Source: Archilochus colubris
Taxonomy: Eukaryota; Chordata; Aves; Apodiformes; Trochilidae
Length of the DNA stretch: 64,000 bases
Direction: 5' to 3'
Assembly (NCBI GenBank): GCA_023079485.1
Contig: CM041091.1
Span: 35,397,093 to 35,461,092, forward strand
Part shown: in pieces, positions 27,301 to 39,290 of the stretch
How the letters are laid out: every line of letters starts with the position of its first letter
Position numbering within the stretch: position 1 is the first letter of the stretch
Notes under the pieces: model-generated
The model's input: only the letters and a program-made list of their open reading frames with translations
Told to the model about the DNA's origin: nothing
Databases searched by the model: none
Made by a program: the position numbers and the translations under genes

Positions 27301-29857
27301 GTGCCACATACAGTTTCAGGCACCACTGTTCTCTCAGCACAGTTTTTGTCATTCTGATTTTGTCTAACAGCTGGAATTACTGTAGGCATGTTACAAAAGT
27401 GCTACTAGTGACCCGTCCTCTTCACCACCCTATGTTCCCTACTCCAACCAGCAGCATTTTACCATAGCCTGCAGCAGCTTTATTGTCTGCCAACTTACCT
27501 CTTCATACCTCTTTGTGTTTGCCAACTTACCTTGCTAAGGAGGCAAGTCATGGGTCAGTTCTGGGCAAGAAAATGAAGACTGCAGTAAGTCAGGCATGTG
27601 AGATAATGATGAACAGGAAATCTTCAGTTTGTGTGTGCTCCAAGTTTGCTCATCAAACTTTCAGTATATGGAAGTCCAGGAAAAATAAGTTGACACTAAT
27701 GGAAGACAAAAACTTAATAGACGGAGTTAAAGGACTTGTCATACAGTGCTGGAGAACAGCTATCGCTTTAGGTACCTGTTCTCCCTGTGCTCATCAGGCA
27801 GTGCTTTGTCTATCTAAATCTATCTGATACTGACTTCAGAAAAAAATCTAGCACAAGAATGCAAAAGAAATATCCATCTCTGTATTATTTGGTCAAGGAA
27901 AAACCAAAACAAAACAACAAAAAACAAACCTGCAGTGCCAGATGGGTAGCAAATGTAGAGCAAAGCTGCAAATGCAAACTTGAGATGTTGAAATAAGTGC
28001 AACTGCTGTAACTTGTAATAACAGAGCATGTCACAGAGAGTCACTTTCAATGGTAAGATGACCTGCTGAAAAACAAGCAAAACCAAGACATTATAAAAAT
28101 ATTTCTAACGGACTTTAAAGAAAAAAGAAACACAAGCTAAAGAGAATGCATTTAAAGTGTAACCAAAATAAAAACTTTTAAAAACAATTTGAACAATGTT
28201 CAATGACAGCATAAAACAACAACAAAATAACTGGAAACAATAATTTACATTGTTTAAAGGGGAGTCAATGTGCAGTCAATAGATTTGTACATCACAGTAG
28301 AGCAGATACTATCTATTCTGTGGTATGGTAAATTCAGAGTTCTAGATTAATTCTGACACCCACAAGAATTTAAAATAATGTATAATTTCAAACAATGCAA
28401 TATTCAACCTTGATTTTAGTTGTGGTCTGGATCTTCTGCTGTAGTATTCAGACAGTGGAGCTAGGCTGAATCCTATCATACAAGAACTGGCTGGAGACAT
28501 TTTAATGTTTCTGTGTATTGATCCTTATTTTATTTATGACACTTCAAATTTTTAAATATTCCTGTTGAATAAGTATTATTTTGTGAGTATTTTTGTTGAT
28601 AGTTTTGATCTACTTAAGCACTGTCTCTTTCCTTTAGTGCTGAGTATATACTAACCATTTAAAAATACCTTTGTTATTTTGGTTATGGTAAGTAGGATAG
28701 GTAGTGTTACTCATTTTCACCCTCATTCCAGCTCTCGTTTCTTTATTGATGGGTTGTCTATGATGTGTGTCTGAAGTGTGAACTCTCCAAAATGGGACCT
28801 GGATTGTCTTTGCGTTTTTGACTGTGGTTAATACTCCGGGACTCTAATTATCTATTATGTTCCCCAAGAATTACCACACTAACAACACACACAGAGCTGA
28901 ATGATTTTCATATTCTTGGGGTATCCAGTTTAATTTGTGGAATAATTACTGGGAGTAGTGGAGTATCTGTTGCAGTATTTTGTCTCATTAGGGCACAGAG
29001 GTGACAGAGCTACTCATCTTGGGAAACAAACACAAGTAACCATAACTGCTAAGAATTATTAAAGAGTTTAGATACTTCCAGTCATTTTTGTCAGAAATCT
29101 GTGATTAGCTATCAATTTTCCTGCTGTACTGTTTTATTTTTTAACATATTTACTAACTCGATCTTTAAAATATTGTGTGTATTTTTGAGCTTTTAGTACT
29201 AAAGCTGCTGTTATAATGGTTGTGATTTCATCAGGGATAACAATTATAATGTCTGATAGAAGTTGAAATTCCCCTGAATAGCATTTAATGCATAAGGTAG
29301 CTGGGATGTGGGCAGGGGGTTGTAGTGCAGTCTCTGTATGTTTAGAGCTGCTGTAGTTGTCCAGCATTAATCTTTTCAGAGCTGCAGTCTTCCCAGTGAA
29401 CATGTCAGGTGGGAGTCCCCCCCCCCCCGTTTTTGTGCTCCAGCAGTGCAGGGCATGGGGAAGATCCTTCCACCCTCCCTGTTAATGAAGGGAAAGCTTC
29501 ATTTTTCCCGTGCTCAGGGAGGGAGCCAAGCAAATGCTTCAGTTGTGCCCATGGAGAAGGGATGATCTGAAGGATACTTGAGCACAGAGCTGTTAGCTGC
29601 TGCAGGGGGAGGAAACCTGCAGCTTCTGTAGCTAGGTTTTCTTACAGATAAAGACACAGTAGCAGCAGGAGAGAGGCAGGAGACTGCTGACAGAGAGGGG
29701 CAGAAGAAGAAGGTTTTCTCACTCATTCCTGATCCCTGTTCACTCCACAGCACTAAACTTTCCTCTGACCAAAACTTTGTCTCCTGGACTATTACTGGAA
29801 AGCAGAAGCATGGAGAATTTGTTCACACTTCAGTTGGAGACAGCAATTTTCTCCTTT

Positions 29858-29863
29858 TAATCC
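29858..29863 (+). promoter_or_regulatory. OTX/CRX-type site upstream of VA opsin
   Basis: TAATCC lies 64 bp before the VA opsin start codon. OTX2/CRX-family factors bind this core in many photoreceptor promoters. The motif is short and may fall inside the 5' UTR, so this is only suggestive. Confidence 0.2.
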
Positions 29864-29926
29864 TGCATATTATTTACAAATTAGAAATTCCAGCATTATA
29901 CAACATATTTTTGCTCGTGAGAAAAA

Positions 29927-32900
29927 ATGGACGGATTCAGAGCACCTAGAAACGAATCGCTGTTGTCCAGTTCCTCTGGTCCTACCAGATGGGATCCCTT
30001 CCGTCGTCCTTTGGACTCCATCCAGCCCTGGCACTTCAGGCTTCTGGCAGCAGTAATGTTGGTGGTGACCTCTCTGTCGCTTGCTGAGAACCTGGCTGTA
30101 ATCCTGGTAACTTTTAAGTTCAAGCAATTGAGACAACCTGTCAATTATGTTATAGTCAATTTGTCTGTGGCTGATTTCCTGGTCTCACTGACTGGTGGCA
30201 CCATCAGCTTTTTAACAAATCTCAAAGGTTATTTTTATATGGGATACTGGGCTTGTGTACTGGAAGGATTTGGTGTCACGTTTTTTGGTAAGCTTGATTT
30301 TCTTTGTGGTTCTATGTTATTTTCCTTCATCTTCCTCCAATATTCTGTACTAGCTGTGCTGCAGCTTCCAAAGGCACTGACTTTGCCTGCCTTTGGACTC
30401 ACTGGTTCTTTCCCCTGTTACGTTTTTTCTGTAGTGGATCTCACATGTGAGCAAGTAACACATATTACTACCTCTGTTACACATCATTGTATGGATGCTG
30501 ATCATTTAATATTTGTAATATAATGAGACAAAGCTTGGTAATAGAATAACAGCATTGTGGGGGTTTTGGTAAGAGAATGTCAGGAAAAAAAAATCGCTGT
30601 CTATAACTGTTTTCAAGGTTTGTGTTTAGGTGTGTTCTTACATGAATAAATAAGAGAGAGAAAGAGTGGTTGCTCTTAAACCATGGAAAATATCATAACA
30701 CAGAACCATCTTATGTTAGCTCCCATCCAGTGGTCTGAAGAACCATGACACACCTGCAACAGTCACTTCACACACTAACATCTTTTTGTGATTCTTTTTC
30801 TTGGCATTGTTTTACCAGTTACAGAAAAAATATTAGAAATATCCTAAAAGGGAAAATTCTCAACACATTGTTCCTTGTGTAAGTACACCTTTGCAGGATA
30901 AATGGGAAATTAGTTCAGAATGGGACATCTACTGGAGACAGACATTCATTCCTGCCTTCTTTATTCTGTTTCAGAAGCTATGTAGCAAAGTTATCCTCCT
31001 AATGCTTGTCACTGCTCTGAATAAGGCACACTGCTGATCCTCAGACTGGAAGGGAGTGGAGTAGAACTCTACTTTTGAGAGTAGAACTGAATGAAAAAAA
31101 AAGAAGTAATTGTCAGCTAAATGACCCAATTAGCTGCTTGGTTTTGTAGTCATTATACTCTATGAAAATCTCATGCTCTTAATAAATATTATTCAAGCAC
31201 ATGAATTGCACATCCTTTTATAACTTTGGTTGATAGGAAAGGTGCCTGATGTGATGTGTGGCCAGACACTGGAACAGCTTATCCAGAGTAGTTGTGGAGT
31301 CTCCATCTGTGGAGTTATTAAGAATCCAGTTGGACAAATCCAGGACAACCAGCTGTATGGACCATACTTGAGTGTGTGTGTGTGGGGTGTTGAACAAGGT
31401 GACCTCCAGAGATACCTTTCAACATAAACAATTCTGTGATGTAGGATGGTGTTTGCTTTACAGTGAATATACCCAATTTTTTATAACAGCTGTGCTTTTT
31501 TACTCCAGGCATTGTTGCTCTCTGGTCTCTCGCTCTGCTGGCTTTTGAGCGGTACATTGTCATCTGCCGCCCATTGGGAAATACGCACTTGAGGGGGCAG
31601 CATGCAGCCCTAGGTATTGCCTTTGTGTGGACCTTTTCCTTCATTTGGACCATTCCACCAGTGATGGGTTGGAGCAGTTACACCACCAGTAAGATTGGAA
31701 CTACTTGTGAGCCTAACTGGTAAGGCCACTCTTGCAGAGTATGGTAAAGAAATGGAACTTGTAGCTCAGGATGTCTCAGGGGCAGGAATTTCAAAGAAAT
31801 GTTTAAAGATGTACATCTCTGCAAAAATGGATTTAAAGAAAGTTGTAACAAAATTAGCCTAGACCTCTCTAAAAAGGGAAGCTTCTATCTCTAATGAAAA
31901 GAACTGTCCTATACCTTGTGCTTTTTGTCAGGATTCAAAGACAATGAGATTTCTCAGGAGACTGGACAAAGCTCTGAGCAACCTGTTCTGACCCCATAGC
32001 TGACTCCACTGTGAGCAGAAGGTGGGGCTGTATGTCCCTTACCACCTGAATAGTTCGAGTTTGTGCCGCTGGTCATAGGATCCTTTCCTAGCCCACAGCC
32101 AGGGAGATAGCCCAGAGCTCCATCTGTGGATGTGACTAGAATTGGAAAGTGGTAGTTTAAATAAAATCAGGTGACAAGAATACTAGTGACAGCTTTGAAG
32201 TGCAAAATCGGTACTTCAAGAAAATAACAACACATATTAGTAGTACATACAAAATGTATTTTCTGGTTTATACAGGTACTCAGGAGCTTATGCTGACCAT
32301 ACATACATCATTGCATTCTTCATCACCTGTTTTATAGTGCCTTTATTGGTAATTATGGTATCCTATGGGAAACTGATGCAGAAGCTAAGAAAGGTAAGAA
32401 GAACAAGGATCTTGATGTTCCCAACCAACCCTCTTCCTGCAGCCAATGTGGAGTTGGTCCTGAGGGTCACTGTTTTAATCTGGCAAAGTCTGCTAACCCC
32501 TCAGTCCCTGTGGCCACAACTGTACAATGCAAAAGGTAGCTTTCACTACATATGCAAAACTAACAAAATAATTTCTTGTGGAAAACTAAAAGGCCACACT
32601 ACACCAAAAATTCCTTATTAGCATGTATTATTGCAAGCCCTAGCAACAGCTTTTTCTATAGTCATACACAATTACAGAATCATAGAATAATTACAGTTGG
32701 AAAAGACCTCGAAGATCATCAGGTCCAGCTGTCAAGCCAATACCACCATGCCTGCTAAACCATGTCCCCACATTTTTTTAACACCTCCAGGGCTGGTGAC
32801 TCCACCACTTCCCTGGGCAGTCTGTGCCAGGCCCTGAGCACTCTTTAGTGGTCAGAGATTGCCCTAATAATTGCTTTTTGCTCTCACTTTGACAATAAAA

Positions 32901-34759
32901 AAATATGAAGATACTTACACACAGGAAAGTTTAATAATGACAGTATACAAAAATTCATGTCCTTCAGCAATAGTGTTGGCACCCTGTGTTCCAGTAACAG
33001 CATCCTTGTGTACTGTCACACAAGAATTGTTGTCCCTTCCTTCTAGCATGACAGATCACTAGCCTGCTCACTTAATTCACTGGTTGGAGGCCTTGTGGTT
33101 TGCTTTCTTGAATCTTCTATTTTTTTCTTTAAAGGTGTCAGATACGCAAGGCAGACTGATAACTACCAGGAAACCTGAAAGACAAGTGACTAGAATGGTT
33201 GTTGTTATGATCATTGCCTTTCTAATCTGCTGGACACCATATGCTGCCTTTTCTATCCTTGTCACCGCGCACCCTTCCATCAAGCTGGATCCTCGTCTGG
33301 CAGCAATTCCAGCTTTCTTTTCCAAAACAGCTACTGTTTATAATCCAATTATTTATGTCTTTATGAACAGACAGGTACTGTATGCTCTCAAAGTGTCTTT
33401 AACACTCATATTTTATTATTTTGAATTGTTTATAATTAATTATTTTTACCTACATGTTAGTTAACTAGCATTACAATATCCAGTACTAGCATTTAGAACT
33501 AAAAAAAAACAACAGGTAAATATACCTACTGGAAGGTAGAATAAGCCTCTCTGCAGTATTAAAATATTAGCATGAATAATTATCTGTTTAGATATTATAA
33601 ATTCAAAACAGCCCTTAGTGAACATCAGTTTTCTGCATGAAAATTCTACTTTCAAGACTTTACCAGTACATTGTAATTCTTCAGGGATGCAGCACCACTG
33701 AGTTGATTTTCAGGTGGAAGTTTTCAATAGGCTGAATTTGTATCAGGGGAAATGCTGCATTTGTGGTCATGTGTACAGGGAAGGCAGAAGCATTTCATGT
33801 GCCTACAGGACAGGGAGCTGTCTTCTCTGGAATGTGGGCAGAGATTTGGGTGCAGAGGAGAATTGACAAGGGGATGAGCCAGAGATATATTTTCAGTGTG
33901 GAAACAGGCATAATACTAAACTTCAATAATTTATGCAATTAATATAGGTACAAAGAGTGGTGATGTCATGCAGTGTAAGTGTCCTGGTTTGGGCCTAGTT
34001 TATCATGTAAGTGACAAGAAGAAAAACAGTAAGGTGACTGTTGAATAAGAAGTGATGAATCTATCTATTTCTTCAGTCCTGCAGAGAGAGGTATTGCTTG
34101 TCTTGCATCCTTTGGACAGTACCCTGAGCTCCCAATACATGGCAGTTGTATGCTGGTCCTACTCCACTTATGGATATGAACAACATGGAAACAAACCATC
34201 TTTGAATACCTGAGTATTAGCATATGGAAGCAACTCAGAAGCCTGGAGAAATTATAAATTCTGTCCATTAGATGTGGTTAGTAACAAGAAGAAAAGGAAA
34301 ATGTTTTTTAGAATAAGATTTTCCAGTAGTCTGGATCTTTAAAGAATACCATTGTTTCTCAGTTTCAGAGTTCTTCATAGTGGCACAGGCACACATTTTA
34401 TGGGGCTATTTCTTGATATTCCTAGCTGATTCGTGAGAGAATTTACAGGAGTTGTAGCTATAACAACACAGACAGCTTTATAGAAAATTCCATAGGTGTT
34501 TTGTCTGATCTCCCTTTTTTCAACTTTCTAGTTCAGGAGGTGTCTGATTCAGATGTTCAGCTGCAGTGCCGTAGAAACTGCAGAGTCCGATGTCAACCCA
34601 GCTTCAGAGAGAGCAATGCTAACCCAGGACAAAAGAGGCAGTGAGATGTCCACCATGGCAGTACATAGCACCATTTCTAAGAGGAAAACTGGAGATGAAA
34701 ACAGAAATTGTGGATCCTTTGCTCACTTGACAGGTTCAGAAAAAATCCATCCCATGTAG
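29927..34759 (+). CDS. OPNVA: Vertebrate ancient (VA) opsin, complete
   Basis: A retinal-bound, light-activated GPCR of hypothalamic deep-brain photoreceptors in birds (family knowledge). Five exons: 29927-30287, 31509-31719, 32276-32393, 33135-33374, 34532-34759; 385 residues; borders are AG/GT and phases consistent. The N terminus has an N-glycosylation sequon at N9. The disulfide pair is C110/C187, the counterion E113, the ERY motif 134-136, and CWTPY lies in helix 6. The retinal Schiff-base lysine is K294, in SKTATVYNPIIY, which also carries the NPxxY motif. C110, E113, ERY and C187 fall at the bovine rhodopsin positions. VA identity rests on LTGGTISFLTNLKGY, GTTCEPNWYS and LDPRLAAIPAFFSK, which match fish and bird VA opsins rather than pinopsin. 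The tail is Ser/Thr-rich. No stop or frameshift is present, so the gene looks functional. Confidence 0.95.
31255..31440 (+). mobile_element. CR1 LINE 3' fragment in VA opsin intron 1
   Basis: The sequence reads like the CR1 3' end (GTTGTGGAGTCTCC, then GTGACCTCCAGAG and AATTCTGTGAT) in sense orientation. It ends about 70 bp before the exon 2 acceptor. Diverged and 5'-truncated. Confidence 0.7.
32674..32870 (-). mobile_element. CR1 LINE 3' fragment in VA opsin intron 3
   Basis: Inverted CR1 3' end beginning CAGAATCATAGAATAATTAC and continuing through GACCTCGAAGATCATCAGGTCCAG-type and CTCCACCACTTCCCTGGGCAG-type CR1 landmarks. Typical avian CR1, 5'-truncated, antisense to the gene. Confidence 0.85.
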
Positions 34760-37700
34760 GGTGGGAGTTGTGTTGTTAATGGGATGCTACAGCATATTTC
34801 TTCCTAACCATCACTTAATACAGAAAAATGTTGTCAGTGGGGACGTGATGCACCTGTGGACCCTGCCTTTTGAGATTCCAGGCTCTTAAGTGCGTGTCTT
34901 GGCTCTGCAGGTGCAGTCAAATACCCAGCCATAAGGGGAGTCTCTTACCTCACTGCATTCCTCTTCCCAATCCATAGACTGTTTGCTTCTGAAAATAACA
35001 TCAAGGTAGACCACTATTTCTATGCTGACATGTAACTCAGTAGGGACAGGAGAGTTGTACACTGATGACAGACAGCTGCTTGGTCAGCTGGACAAAAACA
35101 TGAAGTGGCATATGGCTTCAGTATGCTAATGGACAAGTAGATAGCACAGAACTGACTCAGTTTCAACCAGGAGAGTTTCAGGGAGGAAGAGGTCTGAGGG
35201 ATTTTGTTTGTTTGTTTGGGCTTGTTTCTAGAAAAGCAGAGAAAGTCAGAGGCTTTTACAATTAGATCTGTCCTTGATGAGAACCTTCACCTGGGCCACT
35301 AAAATATCCAGCAGCTTAGACAAGACATCCAGAGTCCCCAGCACTATTTTACCAAAACAAGCCCTGTCAAGAGCTGTTCACATCTTCTCTCTGCCTTCCC
35401 TCTTTGTCAAGAAAATCTTCTGTGCTTGTGGCAACTTCTGAAATAAATTAACTGCCACTGAATTATTGTTGTTAGTCCTTTCCAACTGAACTATTCTAAT
35501 AAACTCAACTTTAGAAGCTGAGTTGGTAGGATATAGGATAGTGAAAAAAAAAATCCACAAAAAGAGCCAGTAGGACAGGCTAGTGTTGTGAAGCTGAGCT
35601 TTGTGGGACAGTTGTTTTCCTCCATATGTGCCTGTACTGTGCAGAGCTAGTATCTGTCATATTCTTGAGACCATCTAGTTCCAAGTGCTAACTATTATTT
35701 CTGTTTCTTTACAACAATAATTTTCAGAATTCAGTGGTTAGAGAATACAAGTATTATGCACCTGCGGAGCTGCATAATATTGGAGCATGTTGGATGTTAT
35801 TTCCACCTGCACGATTTTGTTTTTCTCACTTCTCAGCTAGGGTGTGCCTCTCCAGAAAGCGTAAATCACATCCCAGCCCAACATGCAACTTGGGGCAGCC
35901 CATGGCACTCTATTGCAGTTCTCCTTTTTGAACCAGTTGTGTCTCTGTCCCTTCAGTGCTTAAATTCCTGTTTCTGACCAGGTCACATCCTCACTGCTTG
36001 TAATTCAGCTACTGATCCTGGCATATATTTTTAACTTATTACACCTTTGATATCAGAATCAAGGAATGCAATATTAATACACTTTCTGTATACAGTGAAA
36101 AAGAACAGAAATTCCCATGTTTCTATGGTTGCATTCCTTCTCATATATTTAATTAACACAATGATGTGCAGCAGTATACTTAGGTTTAGTGGTGTGTCAC
36201 TTAAGGACATGCAAAACCAAACAAGGCTACGAGTGTAATAAAGATAGACTTGTTTTAAAGAGCCTTTGGTGAATAGCATATGAAATGTATTAATGTATTT
36301 TAGAAGAAAATGCAATGACTGACTATATTTAAATGCCATTATTTCTAGATATCAATACAGTGCCAGTCAAAAGAAGTTTTGCTCCATAGTGGTATAGAGA
36401 AGCTATGCTAGCTACATACTGTACAGGCCTTAGCAAAATAAATGTGGTGATATGGAATGAATCATCCAGTGTTCAGGTTTACTTCAGGAAATTATATCTT
36501 TACATAGAATAAAGACTTTTTTTTCTGCCAGATCTGTTTTCTCTTTTTATTTTGGTAAGTTACAGATTGAAAAACCATAATGCCCTGAAAAGTAATGACA
36601 GATTACCCGAGATATCTGTGGTCAGACCTAGTACCAGAGCAGTGCCTTGTTGAGCTGGAAATCAAGAACCATTCCTACAGCAGATGGCAATATTGGTGGA
36701 TCACAGAAAGGTAACACACACTGTTCCAAGACATGTCCTGAAACCCTGGTGTCTTGCTAAGGCAACTTTTTTTACAATCTCTTTTACAATCCCACCAGGC
36801 ATGGCAGGATAGGTGCGGGCAGCATGGCCCTGCAGCCACTCTGGCCTTGGCAGACTCACAGGGACCACTTGGGCACCCAATCCTGCTTGTGGTCCCTCAC
36901 AGCATTCAGACTGATGGACTTACATAATAGCCTCATATTTCTGCAGAGCACTAGCTTTCTGATGCATTTTGCTGTAGCTCTGTGAAGCCCATCTAAACAC
37001 TGAAGCAGCAGTGACAGTATCATGGGAGAAAGCATGAGCTCATCTTCCTCCTCCTTGTCACCAGCTTTGTCTCAGGGATGTGTTTGGGATGTTCCCACTG
37101 TCTGCAACCCTCACTTCTGAAAGCAAAGTGGAGCTTGGTGGGTGGAGGAAGGGTAGTCTGCTTCAGGCAAAAAGGCTGACAGCCAAGACGAAGGTGTTGT
37201 GATAGGATGCATACCTGTTTCCATTTGCTATGATCAGTAGCCATTGCTAGGCCATGCAATCCTCACTACTCTTCCTGGAGGTGTTGAGCTGTGATGCTAT
37301 TTGATTAATGTCTCCTAGAGAAATTTAGTTGCAAGACATAAAAAAGTAACCTGTAACTTTTTAAAAACCTGATTTTTAATGATTTTTATACACTGTGATC
37401 TTTCTCTGAACTAATTCTGGACTCAAAATTAATCTGAATTTTATCCTTTTTATTTTTTCTGAGTTGTAGGATTTTTCAGATTCAAATGCTCCGATTTCAT
37501 TTTAGAATGGCAAGATCCAGTGAGGGAGTTATTCTGCAAATAACAACATGAGCTGCACATACGAGAATTCCCTGCAAGACATCTATGGCTTTATATCCAT
37601 CTCACAAAATTTCATGAGGTGATTGTCTTTTACAGTATAAGTTTGTCCTTAGTGAGCTTTAGCTTTTTCAGTGCTCAGTCTTGAACCCAAAATACAGACC

Positions 37701-38658
37701 TCATTCCAAGAGCCACATCTTGTCATTTTTCATAATCTTTACCATTAATCCTGTGGAATCTGCAGCAGAAAAGTGAACAGATTCGTATGCCTTTTAAAAA
37801 TGTTTTGGAAATCTGCGAGACAGGAATTTTAGTAAGGTACTAAATTATTCTTTGTATGCATATTTTTTTTGCTTCTTAGTCTGTTAAAACAGCGAGGTAT
37901 GATTTGAAAGCAAAAATTCTTGCATTCTCAAATTTTCCCTTTCAAGGATAAGTTGACCTAGGTTAATCACATGTTAATGGTACTGGATGTATTAAATCAT
38001 TAAGAATTGTCAGAAGTGATAGTATTTAATTAAAAGCAACAGAATTATTTTATCTTCTGAGAAGGTGAGGATACGAAGAGTATAGCTCTCCTATAAAAAG
38101 AAAGCATCAAAACTCAAGCCATGTCACAGAAGGAAAAGCACAATGTAAAAATCCATGGGGAAGCTCAGAAAATATCAAGTTGAAATGAGATTTGCTATCT
38201 GGTAACTGGCTATGTCATCCTCCATCCTCAAAGCAAGTCACTTGTGATGAAGTGTTACTGGTGAACCTTTTAGACTGTTTCACCGAGGAAAACAGTTTGC
38301 AGCTATAAATTAACTGAGGACACCAGTCTGTAAAGAAAGTCAGAGTCTCCAACTAAGAGAAATGGCAACACACACAGTTAACACGCTAAAAGCCAGTGTG
38401 AGTTTAGCCATAGGTCACATTACCATTGTGCCTGTCAGGGTAACATTGGGCTTTGGAAACACTCCAAGGAAGGGTATTCATGGAGGAGCTTTAGGACAGT
38501 GCTCCAATTTCAGCTATGGAGCACACAAATAACCTTGGGTTTTTATGAGGAAAAAAGAGCTACACAACAACAGGTTTGGACATACAACTTTGAAAATAAT
38601 TGTGAAACATTGAGAAAACAGAATCTGGCTAGAAACACAGGAGGGATGGAAACATTAG

Positions 38659-39290
38659 TGTCGCGATGATAAAGAAGGAGACGCTTAATATAAGAATCCA
38701 CCAAACTCGTTTATTGTATTCCAAGTTCAGGTTAATATACTCTTGTTAATCAGCTCATACATATTGCAAAAGCTGAGCTCATGATTGGTGCATTAATTTG
38801 AAAGTTAGTTTCATTCTCTGTGGAAACATTAGAAATAAAAAGGTAGATTTGCATGCTGTTAGTAGGAATAATAGAGAAATCCACAGAAGTGGGGCAACTG
38901 CTAAGGGAAAAGTAGGTTGGACTAAGAGGATGGTAAGATAAGGAGAAAGTCTCATACTGTAAGTGACTGGTCAAGGAGTTACAAGGAAAGCAATGTTTAG
39001 TAGTGTGAGATGCAGCACAGGGTGTTAGGATGGAGGATGTACTCAGCACCATGAAAACAAGTTGGAAACATCATCTGGCGAGCAAGGTTTACAGACGTTA
39101 ACAGACGTTTGTGAGAAGAACTTATGAGGGTGAAATGTGGGAAAGCCTGAGAGAAGCAAGTGTAATCTAATCTAGAGAAGCAGAACTTGGTAGATAGGTG
39201 CCCTTGACATTCAGGAGTGTCAAAGACACAGGGTGATATCTGAGGGCAGTGCAGTGCACTGGCTAGCTTTCTGGAGAGAACCATTTTTGC
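38659..39290 (-). mobile_element. Probable ERV LTR remnant
   Basis: The left edge starts TGTCGCGATG, which on the minus strand is an LTR end in CA. About 50 bp inside, the minus strand has AATAAA (TTTATT at about 38710), as in an R/U5 region. The layout fits avian ERVK-like LTRs, but I cannot fix the other edge; 39290 is approximate. A 12-bp direct repeat (TGGAAACATTAG) flanks 38659-38819, at 38647-38658 and 38820-38831. Confidence 0.4.

Larger units (their letters stand above)
16271..29926. other. Gene-poor intergenic region between NKX6-2 and VA opsin
   Basis: About 13.6 kb of AT-rich DNA. I found no exon I could assign, no RNA gene and no complete mobile element. Two diverged copies of a roughly 100-bp sequence lie at 17605 and 18733, a 24-bp tandem duplication at 21261 and a C-run near 29418. 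The 5' UTR of VA opsin must lie at its end. Conserved enhancers may be present but cannot be judged from one genome. Confidence 0.5.

Noticed and set aside
30288..30523. Continuation of VA opsin exon 1 frame into intron 1
   Set aside because: A perfect GTAAGC donor at 30288 and the matching exon 2 in the right phase show this is intron. The read-through would lose helices 4-7.
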